Below are positions 43,952 through 53,153 of a stretch of 64,000 nucleotides of DNA, one piece after another (the stretch's first letter is position 1; every line of letters starts with the position of its first letter). The stretch is from positions 744,001-808,000 of the forward strand of contig NZ_CP062948.1 in the NCBI RefSeq assembly GCF_014898175.1. The letters run 5' to 3'. Under the pieces are notes generated by a model. The model did not search any database. It was not told the origin of the DNA and saw only the letters and a list, made by a program, of their open reading frames with translations. A program made the translations under genes and the position numbers. The DNA comes from Bifidobacterium lemurum. GTDB lineage: Bacteria; Actinomycetota; Actinomycetes; Actinomycetales; Bifidobacteriaceae.

Positions 43952-45031
43952 TCAGTACTGCACCATCCTGTCCGGCAGCGGTCGGGTCGACTGACGCACC
44001 ACCAAACTCGACGTGACCTTGCGGAACACCGGGGCGTCTCCGGGCGTCCCACCGAACGGCGCGACGCCGTCGATGCGGTCCTTGAGCACCTTCACCGACA
44101 GTCTCGCCACCGCCTCCAGGCCGGGGGAGATCGAGGTCAGCGCGGGCGTGAGGTACTGCGAATCGTCGGAATTGTCGAAGCCGATCACCGAGATGTCGTC
44201 GGGAATCCTCAGATCGTGCATCTGGATCGACTGCATCATGCCGGAAGCGAGCATGTCGTTCAACGCCACCACGCCATCGGGACGGACGCCGCTGTCCAGC
44301 AACTCGTTCATCGCACGCACGCCATTGGCGCGATGCCACATGCCGGCGGGGACCACCAGACTCTCGTCGAAGGGAACGCCGGCCTCATCCAAGGCCTCCT
44401 TGTATCCCTGGAAACGCAGCGCCGCGGAACCGACCCGCTCCCCGGGATGCACGCCCACCACGGCGATGCGCCGGCATCCGGTCTGCAGCAGGTACGCCGT
44501 GGCGCGTTTCGCGCCCTCGGTGTTCTCGGTGGCGATATGGTCCACCTTGTCGGTGAAGATGCGCTCCCCGAGCAGCACCAGCGGATAATCCACATCGAGC
44601 TGATCGATGTCGTCCGGCCCCAGCTCCAACGGACTGAAGATCAAACCGTCCATCATGGCCTGCTGCGAACCGTGCAGCGCGTCGATCTCGCCTTCGCGCG
44701 AATACAACGTCGGCTCCACGATCACGCGCATGCCAAGTTTTTTGGCCTCATCGATCACCAACGAACTGAGCTGCGCGAAATACGGCATGGCCAAATCGGG
44801 AATCGCGAGCGCGATGATGCCGGTCTGTCCCGTGCGCAGGTTGCGCGCGGAAACGTTCACGGTATAGCCGAGATCGGCGATGGCCTTATTGACCTTGTCA
44901 CGAGTGGCGTCGGAGACGAACTCGTAGTCGTTGACCACATTGGACACGGTTTTGATCGACACTCCGGCCGCCTTGGCGACCTCCCGCATCGTCACCACGT
45001 GCTGTTCGCCGGAATTGGATCTTCTCGGCAT
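43952..45031 (-). CDS. LacI-family transcriptional regulator of the arabinan locus
   Basis: This is a 359-aa LacI-family repressor. The HTH is at residues 14-36 (TMREVAKAAGVSIKTVSNVV), followed by the hinge helix region (NVSARNLRTGQTGIIALAI). The sugar-binding core ends SDDSQYLTPALTSI and the C-terminus carries VTSSLVVRQSTR. It lies 27 bp downstream of the large GH43 gene on the same strand. An operator-like site overlaps the end of that gene, which would let the protein control itself. The matching palindromes before three other units make it the likely local regulator, released by an arabino-sugar. The effector is inferred. Confidence 0.93.
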   Translation of the reverse strand: MPRRSNSGEQHVVTMREVAKAAGVSIKTVSNVVNDYEFVSDATRDKVNKAIADLGYTVNVSARNLRTGQTGIIALAIPDLAMPYFAQLSSLVIDEAKKLGMRVIVEPTLYSREGEIDALHGSQQAMMDGLIFSPLELGPDDIDQLDVDYPLVLLGERIFTDKVDHIATENTEGAKRATAYLLQTGCRRIAVVGVHPGERVGSAALRFQGYKEALDEAGVPFDESLVVPAGMWHRANGVRAMNELLDSGVRPDGVVALNDMLASGMMQSIQMHDLRIPDDISVIGFDNSDDSQYLTPALTSISPGLEAVARLSVKVLKDRIDGVAPFGGTPGDAPVFRKVTSSLVVRQSTRPLPDRMVQY

Positions 45032-45058
45032 CTCTCGTCTCCTTCAGAGTCTCTTCAC

Positions 45059-47215
45059 TTATGACAAGGTGATGTTCATCGTTATACAAGCATAGTCCGG
45101 ATGCAGCTCCTCGGTGGACTGCAGGTCGAGGACGGGCATGCCCTCCGCGGACCAATGCACGCGGCGCACCTGGGCGTCGCGGCCGCCGTAGCGCCCGCCC
45201 TCGTATTCGGCGTTGTGGAACACGTAGATGAGGTTGCCGTCCTCGTCGTGAGACCACATGCCGTGTCCGGTGCCGAGCTGCCATTCGCCGTTGTACATGC
45301 CGGACTTCTGCAGCGGGTAGGCGAGTTTGGTCCACGTGGCGGGGTCGAGCAGGTCGGTGTTCTCGCCGGCCGGGGCGGTCACCAGACCGGTGGTGTAGTC
45401 GATGCCGACCAGCGAACCCGAGTAGATCAGGAAGATGCGTCCGTCGTGCACCACCGCGTTCGGCCCCTCGGCGATCGCGTTGTCCCACGCGTATTCCGGC
45501 ACGATGATCTGACGCGGCTTGGAGGTCAGGCGGTTCGGCCGCTTGGGGTCGAAACCCGCGATCCATACGCTGCCCACCTGCTGCCAGGCGTAGTACCAAC
45601 GGCCGGAATCGACGATCACCGTCATGTCGAGCGATATGCGCTGCACGGGGTTGAGCGCCTCGCCATCGGGGCCGAGAATCGGTTCGGGAACCGTCCAATT
45701 GCCTGGCTCGCGCGGGTCGAGGTCGCGTCCGTCGGCATCCTGCCTGAGCTGCATGATATGGCAGCTTCCCGTCCACATATCCGGTTTGCCGGCGCGGTCG
45801 TTGGGCGAGCCGTCGGGGTTGGCGCTCGGCCCGTCGAAGCAGGGCATGAACAGTATGGACAGACGTCCGTCGATCACGTGCAGCTCCGGCGCCCAGAAGC
45901 AGCCGGTCATCGCGCGGCCTTCGGAGTTGAGGTCGCCGCGCACCAGCAGGTCGACCTCACGCTCGCGGCCGCCTGCCGCATCGGAGAGCTGGGCGATGGA
46001 CGAGGCGACGCGCAACGGCATATGGGTGCGCCCGCCGCGCGGGTCGATGCAGTTGCCGTCCTCGTCCTCGGTGGCGATGAACAGGAACAGCGGCTCTCCG
46101 TTCCATTTCCAGGCGAACACCGACGGATCGGCGCGTTCCACCGCGAACGGCACGGGGTAGACGGTCTGACGGATGCGGCCGTGGATGGCGCGGCGATCCC
46201 CCGCGACCAGACGTCCGGCGGCGAGGTCGTCGTTCAGACGGCCGATCTCGTCGGCGTCCCAATCCACCGCGCGCATGGCCGACGAACCGTCGGAGTACTT
46301 GAGTTCGGCGCACACGTTGCGCAACGTCCATACGGCGGCGCGGGCCTCCTCGCCGCGCAGCGAGGCCGGTATCGAGTACGGGCGCACGGACGCGCCGGTG
46401 TTGTAGATACGGCCGAAGCGCGCGATCAGCGTGCGCGCCTCCTTTTCGGTGATGGCGATGCTGTTGCCGGGCACCACGTCGGCGATGCCGTAGACGTCGG
46501 CGGCGTCCGCGCACGCACCGGCCGGATCGCGGCCGGCCGCCGCGGCATCCAACGCCTCCGTATCATCGGCCACGGCAAGCGTGCGTCCGACGGCCTCGGC
46601 GATGTCGCGCACAACCGCGATGCGCGCGACGCCGTCGTCGGAACGCCAACGGATACGGTATTCGCCGGCGTTCTGGTCGAATTCCACGCTCGGCTTGTTC
46701 ACGCCGGCGTCGGTGTCGAGCACCACCTGGCCGAGCTGTTCGAAATCGGTCAGATCGCGGCTGACGGCCAGCAGGAACGACGAACGCTCCGACCCGTCGG
46801 GATCGCCGCCGCGCGCGGTGCGCGTCGCCGCGATGCCGAAACCGCCGTCGGCCAGACGGAACAGGTAGGGGTCGCGCAGGCTTTTGAGCACGATGTCGAC
46901 TTCCGGCATCACCGCGCCGTAGGCGACCGCCGGGCTTGCCTCACGGCCGTCGTCGTAGGGGTCCACGCCGAATCGGGCGGCCGCCACGCAGGCGGCGCGC
47001 GCGTCTCCCGCAGGATTCCCGTCGGCGCGCGAGCAGGCGGCGCTCGGCACTCCGGCGGCGAAGAAGATGCCGTAGTTCTCGTTCAACGGCATCCAGTCGC
47101 CACAGGCGCGCGAGCGCAGCGCGAGGTGCATGCTCAGGGCGATATCGGCGTTGTTCGCCTCTTCGCGCTTGGTGGGCTTGCAGGTATAGCACAGCAGGGA
47201 GGTGGTGCCCAACAT
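45059..47215 (-). CDS. Large GH43-family arabinan-active hydrolase
   Basis: This is a 718-aa GH43 protein, about twice the size of a single-domain member. The N-terminal block LGTTSLLCYTCKPTKREEAN starts a propeller blade with RDPYLFRLADGGFGI. A domain of about 150 residues (about 215-370) interrupts it, and the propeller resumes with WAPELHVIDGRLSILFMP, ISLDMTVI and IAEGPNAVV (probable general acid). There is no signal peptide. GGAAGGATATC precedes the ATG. It is divergent from the lipoprotein arabinanase and shares its operators. The role is probably cytoplasmic arabinofuranosidase; the linkage is unknown. Confidence 0.85.
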   Translation of the reverse strand: MLGTTSLLCYTCKPTKREEANNADIALSMHLALRSRACGDWMPLNENYGIFFAAGVPSAACSRADGNPAGDARAACVAAARFGVDPYDDGREASPAVAYGAVMPEVDIVLKSLRDPYLFRLADGGFGIAATRTARGGDPDGSERSSFLLAVSRDLTDFEQLGQVVLDTDAGVNKPSVEFDQNAGEYRIRWRSDDGVARIAVVRDIAEAVGRTLAVADDTEALDAAAAGRDPAGACADAADVYGIADVVPGNSIAITEKEARTLIARFGRIYNTGASVRPYSIPASLRGEEARAAVWTLRNVCAELKYSDGSSAMRAVDWDADEIGRLNDDLAAGRLVAGDRRAIHGRIRQTVYPVPFAVERADPSVFAWKWNGEPLFLFIATEDEDGNCIDPRGGRTHMPLRVASSIAQLSDAAGGREREVDLLVRGDLNSEGRAMTGCFWAPELHVIDGRLSILFMPCFDGPSANPDGSPNDRAGKPDMWTGSCHIMQLRQDADGRDLDPREPGNWTVPEPILGPDGEALNPVQRISLDMTVIVDSGRWYYAWQQVGSVWIAGFDPKRPNRLTSKPRQIIVPEYAWDNAIAEGPNAVVHDGRIFLIYSGSLVGIDYTTGLVTAPAGENTDLLDPATWTKLAYPLQKSGMYNGEWQLGTGHGMWSHDEDGNLIYVFHNAEYEGGRYGGRDAQVRRVHWSAEGMPVLDLQSTEELHPDYACITMNITLS
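45073..45088 (-). promoter_or_regulatory. LacI-type operator overlapping the large GH43 gene end
   Basis: TGTTCATCGTTATACA, centred at 45080/45081, resembles the site at 42604. It lies about 50 bp before the regulator's start codon, inside the last codons of the upstream GH43 gene. It may allow an internal promoter for the regulator. Confidence 0.45.
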
Positions 47216-47245
47216 CGTGATATCCTTCCGGATTGACCTTTTCCT

Positions 47246-47288
47246 TTACAACGTTGTACACTATAGCGCGAGTTACATCGTTGTACAA
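47246..47288. promoter_or_regulatory. Paired LacI-type operators in the divergent GH43 promoter
   Basis: TTTACAACGTTGTACA (centre 47253/47254) contains the perfect palindrome TACAACGTTGTA. TTACATCGTTGTACAA (centre 47280/47281) follows, 27 bp away. They sit between the large GH43 gene and the lipoprotein GH43 gene, so one protein bound here could control both directions. This is the best-conserved site of the set. Confidence 0.75.
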
Positions 47289-47337
47289 ATTTGACAACAC
47301 GCAGAACAACTCACATCAACGAAGGGGAGAAGAGCAT

Positions 47338-48948
47338 ATGGCACCCATCACGGCACTCCGCCACGCCGCCACCACCGTCCTCGCAGCCGGCATGCTGGTC
47401 GGCGCGCTCGCCGGATGCACACAAGGCATCGGCGGATCCGCAGCGGACGGCATCGGAGAGGCGGCCAATCAGGCCAACACGGCGACCAGCCGCGACACCG
47501 TCACCGAACAATCCGGCATCGCCCGCGTTTCCGTCCACGACCCATCGGTCGTCAAAGCCAACGGCACCTACTATGTGTTCGGATCCCACCGCGCATGGGC
47601 CAAAAGTGACGATCTGGTCAACTGGACCACTTTCGAAAACAACCTGAGCACCGATTACGACGACATCCTCGGCGGAATCTGGGACGAATGGTCCAAGCAG
47701 ACCGCCAATCCCGAACTCACCGGCAACATGTGGGCCCCGGACGTGGTGTGGAACGACACCATGAAGAAATGGTGCATGTACATGTCGGTCAACGGCATCA
47801 ACTACCGCTCCACCATCGTGCTGCTCACCGCCGACGACATCGAAGGCGACTGGACCTATGTGGGGCCCGTCGTCTATTCGGGGTTCAACAACAACACCGT
47901 CGAGCGCACCGACGTGGGCGAAGTGCTCGGCGACGGCGCGGACATCACCCGATACCTCAGCCCGACCGACACGGAGATCAACGCCATCGACCCGTGTGTG
48001 AAAACCGACGAGAACGGCGATATGTGGATGACCTTCGGATCGTGGTTCGGCGGCATGTGGATGCTCAAACTCGATCCCGCCACCGGCCTGCGCGACTACG
48101 GAACCACCTACGAGACCGTCGCCGACCGGTCCGACGCCTACTACGGCATCAAATTGGGCGGAGGCTACGGCAATTCCGGCGAGGGCTCCTATCTGCTGCA
48201 TACCAACGGCTATTGGTATCTTTTCGCCTCCTACGGCGCGTTGCAGCAGGAGGGCGGATACCAGGTGCGCATGTTCCGTTCCGAAGACATCACCGGCCCC
48301 TACGTCGACGAGCATGGCAACGCCGCGGTCTCCACCGAAGAGGTCAACGGCAATTGGACCGGCGACACCGGCATCCGCCTGATGAGTTCGATCCAATGGA
48401 GCGGCAACGACAACGCCGACATCGAAGTCGCCCAAGGGCACAACTCCGCCATGGTCGACGATGACGGCAACGCCTACATCGTCTACCACACCCGATTCTC
48501 CGGACGCGGCGAGGAGCACGAGGTGCGCGTGCGCCAACTGCTGCCGACCTCCGACGGATGGCTGGTGGCCGCGCCCTATGAGTTCGTCGGCGCCGTCGCC
48601 GACACATCCGGCTACGCGCGGGAGAATATCGTCGGCGACTATGAGCTGGCCACATTGTCCAAACACACGTATTTCAAAGGACAAACGAATCCGGCCGACA
48701 AGGACGGCACCGAATACATCGGCGTGGACCGGCCCGTAAACATCACACTGAACGCCGACGGCACCGTCTCGGGCGACCAGACCGGCACATGGGAGGCCGC
48801 GGACGGATCGAACCAGGTGACCCTCACCCTCGGCGACGTGGTCTACACCGGCGACTTCGCCAAGCTGCCGCGCGACGTGGACGGCAAGGAGGTCATGACC
48901 TTCACCGCCCTCGGCGACAACGTCACCATCTGGGCGTCCCAGCTCTGA
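47338..48948 (+). CDS. Surface lipoprotein endo-alpha-1,5-L-arabinanase, GH43 (Abn2-like)
   Basis: This 536-aa GH43 enzyme has a lipobox LAGC (Cys27), so it is attached to the outer face of the membrane. The propeller shows VSVHDPSVVKANGTYYVFGS (base), INAIDPCV and GEGSYLL (acid). The C-terminal segment SGRGEEHEVRVRQLLPT and a beta-barrel domain (about 445-536) match Bacillus subtilis Abn2-type endo-arabinanases. It should cut the alpha-1,5-arabinan backbone outside the cell, feeding the importer at 38690-42461. GAAGGGGAGA precedes the ATG at 47338. A pair of LacI-type operators lies directly upstream and a terminator hairpin follows at 49107. Confidence 0.9.
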   Translation: MAPITALRHAATTVLAAGMLVGALAGCTQGIGGSAADGIGEAANQANTATSRDTVTEQSGIARVSVHDPSVVKANGTYYVFGSHRAWAKSDDLVNWTTFENNLSTDYDDILGGIWDEWSKQTANPELTGNMWAPDVVWNDTMKKWCMYMSVNGINYRSTIVLLTADDIEGDWTYVGPVVYSGFNNNTVERTDVGEVLGDGADITRYLSPTDTEINAIDPCVKTDENGDMWMTFGSWFGGMWMLKLDPATGLRDYGTTYETVADRSDAYYGIKLGGGYGNSGEGSYLLHTNGYWYLFASYGALQQEGGYQVRMFRSEDITGPYVDEHGNAAVSTEEVNGNWTGDTGIRLMSSIQWSGNDNADIEVAQGHNSAMVDDDGNAYIVYHTRFSGRGEEHEVRVRQLLPTSDGWLVAAPYEFVGAVADTSGYARENIVGDYELATLSKHTYFKGQTNPADKDGTEYIGVDRPVNITLNADGTVSGDQTGTWEAADGSNQVTLTLGDVVYTGDFAKLPRDVDGKEVMTFTALGDNVTIWASQL

Positions 48949-49074
48949 CCGACCACAGCCGGGCGTGACGCGGAACACGTTTCGTCCATTCCGGTCAATC
49001 CCGCCCCAGCCGGCCGCGTGCTGACGGCTCAATCCGCCAGGTGTCCCGCCCCGGCCACGACACACGCCCGCCTA

Positions 49075-49110
49075 CGGGACTTTCCGACATCAGAAGTCGG
49101 AAAGTCCCGT
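49075..49110. repeat. Strong hairpin before the second arabinanase gene
   Basis: A perfect 14-bp stem, CGGGACTTTCCGAC with GTCGGAAAGTCCCG, has a 7-nt loop. It lies 127 bp past the lipoprotein gene stop and overlaps the next hairpin by three bases, so the two are alternative folds at the junction. Confidence 0.6.
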
Positions 49111-49148
49111 GAAACACGCCATACGAACATGTTTCACGGTCCTTTTTG
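49107..49148 (+). terminator. CCGTGAAACA hairpin with T-run, copy outside the array
   Basis: CCGTGAAACA (49107-49116) and TGTTTCACGG (49130-49139) form a 10-bp stem with a 13-nt loop, followed by TCCTTTTTG. It fits an intrinsic terminator of the lipoprotein arabinanase unit. The same stem with the same 13-nt loop length occurs three times in the array at 53188-53346, without the T-run. Confidence 0.7.
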
Positions 49149-49206
49149 ACGACCCACCGTCGGAGGGGACCGTGAACCGGTCCACCCGCATCCAAGGAAA
49201 CATCCC

Positions 49207-50973
49207 ATGTCAGAACACACCAGCGAAACCGTCGGAGAAACAGTCAGCGAGACAGTCAGCGACAACGTCGGAACCGCCGAACGCCCAGCCGAATATCCGC
49301 TGGCCGATGGCCGCGTCGCCATCCACGACCCCGCCATCGTCGAAGAGAACGGCGTCTACTACATCTTCGGCACGCACCGCCGCTTCGCGAAAAGCCGCGA
49401 CCTCGTGCGCTGGGAACGGTTCGACAACAATCTGAGCCGCGACCCGCACGCCCTGCTCGACGAGATCTGGAGCGACTGGCCCAGCCAGCCCGAAAACCGC
49501 GAACTCGAAGGCAACACGTGGGCGCCGGACGTGATCTGGAACGAGACCATGCGCCGATGGTGCATGTATATGTCGGTGAACGGCGCGAATTTCCGCTCCG
49601 TCATCGTGCTGCTCACCGCCGAGCATCTGAACGGCGACTGGACCTACGCGGGACCGGTCGTCTACTCCGGCTTCACACCCGACAACGTGCGACTCACCGA
49701 CGTGCCACGCGTGCTGGGAGACGAGGCCAGCGGCGATCTGGCGCGTTATCAGTCGCTCAAGGACACGCGCATCAACGCGATCGACGCGACGCCGATCCTG
49801 TGCGAGCACGGCGAGATGTGGATGAGCGTCGGCTCGTGGTTCGGCGGCGTCTGGATGTTCAGACTCGACCCCGCCACCGGCCTGCGCGACTACACGACGC
49901 GCTATCCGCTCGTCAAGGACGCCGCCGACCCGTACTACGGCGTGAAGGTGGCCGGCGGCTACTGGAATTCCGGCGAAGGCTCGTATTTCGTGCGCGAGAA
50001 CGGGTGGTGGTATCTGTTCATGGCATACGGCTGGCTCGGCCGCGAGGGCGGCTATCAGATCCGCCTGTTCCGTTCGAAGAACCTTGTCGGGCCGTATTTC
50101 GACCAGAACGGCAATCCCGCGATTTCCGCAGGCGAGATTCCCAACAACCACACCAGAGGAACCGGCATCCGTCTCACCTCGTCGGTCAAATGGAGAGGCG
50201 GACCCGCGTGCGACGAGACGGTCGAAGTCGCGCAGGGGCACAATTCCGTGTTGCGGCGCGGTTCGGACGGGCGGCTCTTCCTCGTCTACCACACGCGGTT
50301 CATCGCCCGCGCCGAAGAGGATTACGAGACGCATATCCGCGAGCTGCTGCCTACGCCCGATGGATGGCTGGCCGCCGCCCCCTACGAATACCAAGGCGCT
50401 CCGGCAATGGCACCGACAGCCCGGGATCAACTGGCCGGCGAGTATGAGATCGTGCTGCATGATCCGCATACGTATTTCAACGGCAAGCGGCGCGGGGACG
50501 GCTCTTGGGAGGGCGTCAACCTGCCGCGCGCCGTCACCTTGCAGGAGGACGGCCGCGTGACCGAAGGCGGCGTGGTGTCGTTCCACGACACGTCCGACGC
50601 GAACCTGCCGCGCGAGACGGACGGACCGGTCACCTGCGGATCATGGCGTCCGCTCGGCGCATCCGGCACGGTCGCAGGCCCCACTCCCAGCGAGACCGCA
50701 GGCTCCACTCCCAGCGAGACCGCCCATCCCGACGCCTGCAATCCGCAGAGCAATACCGTCGCGAACATCGCATCCGCCGCATCCGCCGCATCCCGACCGT
50801 TGCGCGAATCCATGTGGAGACCGTCCTGCTGTCGCGCGGAAATGGCAATCACCGTGGACGACGTGACCTACACGGGCGTGTTCGCCGTGCTCCCCCGCGA
50901 AACCGACGGCCGCCCCACGCTCACCTTCACCGCCATCGGCGGCAACCAGGCGATCTGGGGCGCGAAGATCTAA
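49207..50973 (+). CDS. Cytoplasmic Abn2-like GH43 arabinanase
   Basis: This is a 588-aa paralogue of the lipoprotein arabinanase at 47338. It has the same propeller motifs (VAIHDPAIVEENGVYYIFGT, INAIDATP, GEGSYFV) and ends ARAEEDYETHIRELLPTPDG plus a C-terminal beta-barrel. It lacks any signal sequence; the N-terminus is a Ser/Thr/Glu-rich stretch (MSEHTSETVGETVSETV). The barrel domain holds an insert of about 60 residues (from TPSETAGSTPSETAHP), absent from the paralogue. AAGGAAAC precedes the ATG. It would shorten imported arabino-oligosaccharides. No LacI-type operator is visible upstream, so its control may differ. Confidence 0.87.
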   Translation: MSEHTSETVGETVSETVSDNVGTAERPAEYPLADGRVAIHDPAIVEENGVYYIFGTHRRFAKSRDLVRWERFDNNLSRDPHALLDEIWSDWPSQPENRELEGNTWAPDVIWNETMRRWCMYMSVNGANFRSVIVLLTAEHLNGDWTYAGPVVYSGFTPDNVRLTDVPRVLGDEASGDLARYQSLKDTRINAIDATPILCEHGEMWMSVGSWFGGVWMFRLDPATGLRDYTTRYPLVKDAADPYYGVKVAGGYWNSGEGSYFVRENGWWYLFMAYGWLGREGGYQIRLFRSKNLVGPYFDQNGNPAISAGEIPNNHTRGTGIRLTSSVKWRGGPACDETVEVAQGHNSVLRRGSDGRLFLVYHTRFIARAEEDYETHIRELLPTPDGWLAAAPYEYQGAPAMAPTARDQLAGEYEIVLHDPHTYFNGKRRGDGSWEGVNLPRAVTLQEDGRVTEGGVVSFHDTSDANLPRETDGPVTCGSWRPLGASGTVAGPTPSETAGSTPSETAHPDACNPQSNTVANIASAASAASRPLRESMWRPSCCRAEMAITVDDVTYTGVFAVLPRETDGRPTLTFTAIGGNQAIWGAKI

Positions 50974-50984
50974 GATCCCGCGGT

Positions 50985-51027
50985 ATATGGTGAAGCCCCG
51001 AGCACAAGGTTCGGGGCTTCACCATAT
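50985..51027. terminator. Bidirectional terminator between GH43 and leuA
   Basis: A perfect 17-bp stem, ATATGGTGAAGCCCCGA with TCGGGGCTTCACCATAT, has a 9-nt loop. It lies between the convergent GH43 and leuA stop codons. There is no long T-run. Confidence 0.75.
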
Positions 51028-51050
51028 GCGTGCGGAACGTTCTACGCGAA

Positions 51051-52964
51051 TCAGCGTTCGGAACGGTTGATCGCGGAGATGATCGCCTTCAGCGAGCTGG
51101 TGATGATCGAGGAATCGATGCCGACGCCCCAGATGATCTCGCTCTCCGGCTCCTCGCCGATCTGGCATTCCACGTAGGAGGCGGCCATGGCGTCGGTGCT
51201 CGCGGTCATCGTGTGCTCCACGTAGTCCATCACGGACACGTTGATGCCCAAGCTGCTCACCGCGTTGATGAACGCGGCGATCGGGCCGTTGCCGATGCCG
51301 GACAGCTCACGCACGACGTCATCCGAGTCGTCGCCCATATTCACACCGCGGTCAAGCAGCGTCACCTTGAGCACGGTGTCGGAACCGTCCTCGCCGGACG
51401 AGACGGACACCTTGAGCAGCTTGAGGCGGCCCCACTGTTCCAGCGTCTCGTCGGCCGCGTCGCCCACCACGGCGCCGGCGGCCGTCTTGCCGCCCTCCTC
51501 GACCGGAAGGTACTCGTCCTTGAAGAGGCGCCAGATGTCCTCGTCCTTGACTTCCCTCTTGGTCTCGTCGGCGTACTTCTGCACGATGCGGTCGAATTCG
51601 ATCTGCAGGCGCTTCGGCAGGTCCAGGTTGTGGTTGGTTTTGAGCAGGTAGGCCATGCCGCCCTTGCCGGACTGCGAGTTGACGCGGATGATCGCCTCAT
51701 AGGTGCGGCCGATGTCCTTCGGGTCGATCGGCAGGTAGGGCACGAGCCACACGAAGCTGTCCAAATCGGCGCCGGCGCGCTCGGCGGCCATCTGACGGGC
51801 TTCGAGACCCTTCTTGATGGCGTCCTGATGCGAGCCGGAGAACGCGGTGAACACGAAGTTGCCCGCATAGGGGTGGCGCTCGGAGATCTTGATCTGGTTG
51901 CAGTATTCCACCGTCTTGCGGATCTCCGGCACATTCGACAGGTCGATCTGCGGATCGATGCCCTGCGTGAACATGTTCAGGCCCAGCGTCACCAGATCCA
52001 CATTACCGGTGCGCTCGCCGTTGCCCAGCAGGCAGCCCTCGACGCGGTCCGCGCCGGCGAGCAGCGCCAGCTCGGTGGCGGCCACGCCCATGCCCTCGTC
52101 GTTGTGCGGGTGGAGCGACAGCACCACGGAGTCGCGGTCGACGAGATTGTTCGACACGTATTCCACTTGGTCGGCGAACACATTCGGCGTGGTCATCTCC
52201 ACGGTGGCCGGCAGGTTGATGATCATCGGATGCTCGGGCGTCGGCTTGATCACGCCGATCACCGCGTTGCACACCTCGACCGCGTATTCCGGCTCGGTGC
52301 CGGTGAAGGATTCCGGCGAATACTCGTAGTACAGGTCGATGCCCTCGGCGTCGCCTTCCAGCTCCTTGCACAGCATGGCCGCGTCGGTGGCCAGCTTCTT
52401 GATGCCGGCCTTGTCGAGACGGAACACCACTTCGCGCTGCAGCACGGAGACGGAGTTGTAGAAGTGCACCACGGCGCGCTTGGCGCCCTTGAGGCATTCG
52501 TAGGTTTTGCGGATCAGATGCTCGCGCGCCTGGGTGAGCACCACGATCGTTACGTCGTCGGGGATGAGCTCGCGCTCGATCAGCATGCGGATGAAGTCGT
52601 AGTCCGTTTCGGAGGCGGAGGGGAAGCCGACCTCGATCTCCTTGTATCCCATGGAGACGAGCAGGTTCCAGAAGCGCAGCTTGCGCTCGGAATCCATCGG
52701 ATTGACCAGCGCCTGGTTGCCGTCGCGCAGGTCGACGGAGCACCAGCGCGGCGCGCGTTCCAGCCTTTTGCCCGGCCAGGTGCGTTCGGGATAGTCGAAC
52801 GGAATCTGCTGGCTGTAGGACGCGTACTTGTTGTACGGCATCCTGCTGGGCTTCTGCGGCTCACCGATGAATCGCGCCGGAGGCAGCAGCGGGTCGTTGT
52901 TCCCTCCGTTGGACATCGCGGCGACCGCCGCGAGATCAAAAACCGACGATTGATCCTGACCCAT
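51051..52964 (-). CDS. leuA: 2-isopropylmalate synthase
   Basis: LeuA condenses 2-ketoisovalerate with acetyl-CoA in the first step of leucine synthesis. The protein is 637 aa, the long actinobacterial type (LeuA type 2). The catalytic domain has RWCSVDLRDGNQALVNPMD and GFPSASETDYDFIRM; SLHPHNDEGMGVAATELAL binds metal; NGERTGNVDLVTLGLN follows. The C-terminal LeuA-dimer domain (from about residue 500) carries leucine feedback control. AAAGGAGG precedes the ATG. It stands alone, 48 kb from leuCD. A GCCGGCC hairpin lies in its leader (52992-53011); no leader peptide is seen. Confidence 0.96.
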   Translation of the reverse strand: MGQDQSSVFDLAAVAAMSNGGNNDPLLPPARFIGEPQKPSRMPYNKYASYSQQIPFDYPERTWPGKRLERAPRWCSVDLRDGNQALVNPMDSERKLRFWNLLVSMGYKEIEVGFPSASETDYDFIRMLIERELIPDDVTIVVLTQAREHLIRKTYECLKGAKRAVVHFYNSVSVLQREVVFRLDKAGIKKLATDAAMLCKELEGDAEGIDLYYEYSPESFTGTEPEYAVEVCNAVIGVIKPTPEHPMIINLPATVEMTTPNVFADQVEYVSNNLVDRDSVVLSLHPHNDEGMGVAATELALLAGADRVEGCLLGNGERTGNVDLVTLGLNMFTQGIDPQIDLSNVPEIRKTVEYCNQIKISERHPYAGNFVFTAFSGSHQDAIKKGLEARQMAAERAGADLDSFVWLVPYLPIDPKDIGRTYEAIIRVNSQSGKGGMAYLLKTNHNLDLPKRLQIEFDRIVQKYADETKREVKDEDIWRLFKDEYLPVEEGGKTAAGAVVGDAADETLEQWGRLKLLKVSVSSGEDGSDTVLKVTLLDRGVNMGDDSDDVVRELSGIGNGPIAAFINAVSSLGINVSVMDYVEHTMTASTDAMAASYVECQIGEEPESEIIWGVGIDSSIITSSLKAIISAINRSER

Positions 52965-53153
52965 CGTTCCTCCTTTGCTTGAGCGTCACGCCGGCCTTCC
53001 CGGGCCGGCTCATAGTCGTTTACACGCACGAAACATGCGTAACTCCCCATCGTACAGCTCATCGGCCCCAAACAACGCCGACCGTCTCATCACGCCCATC
53101 GCCCGGGCACGGTCTCCCGCCCATCCCACGGCGCGGACTTTCCGCCCATCCCC

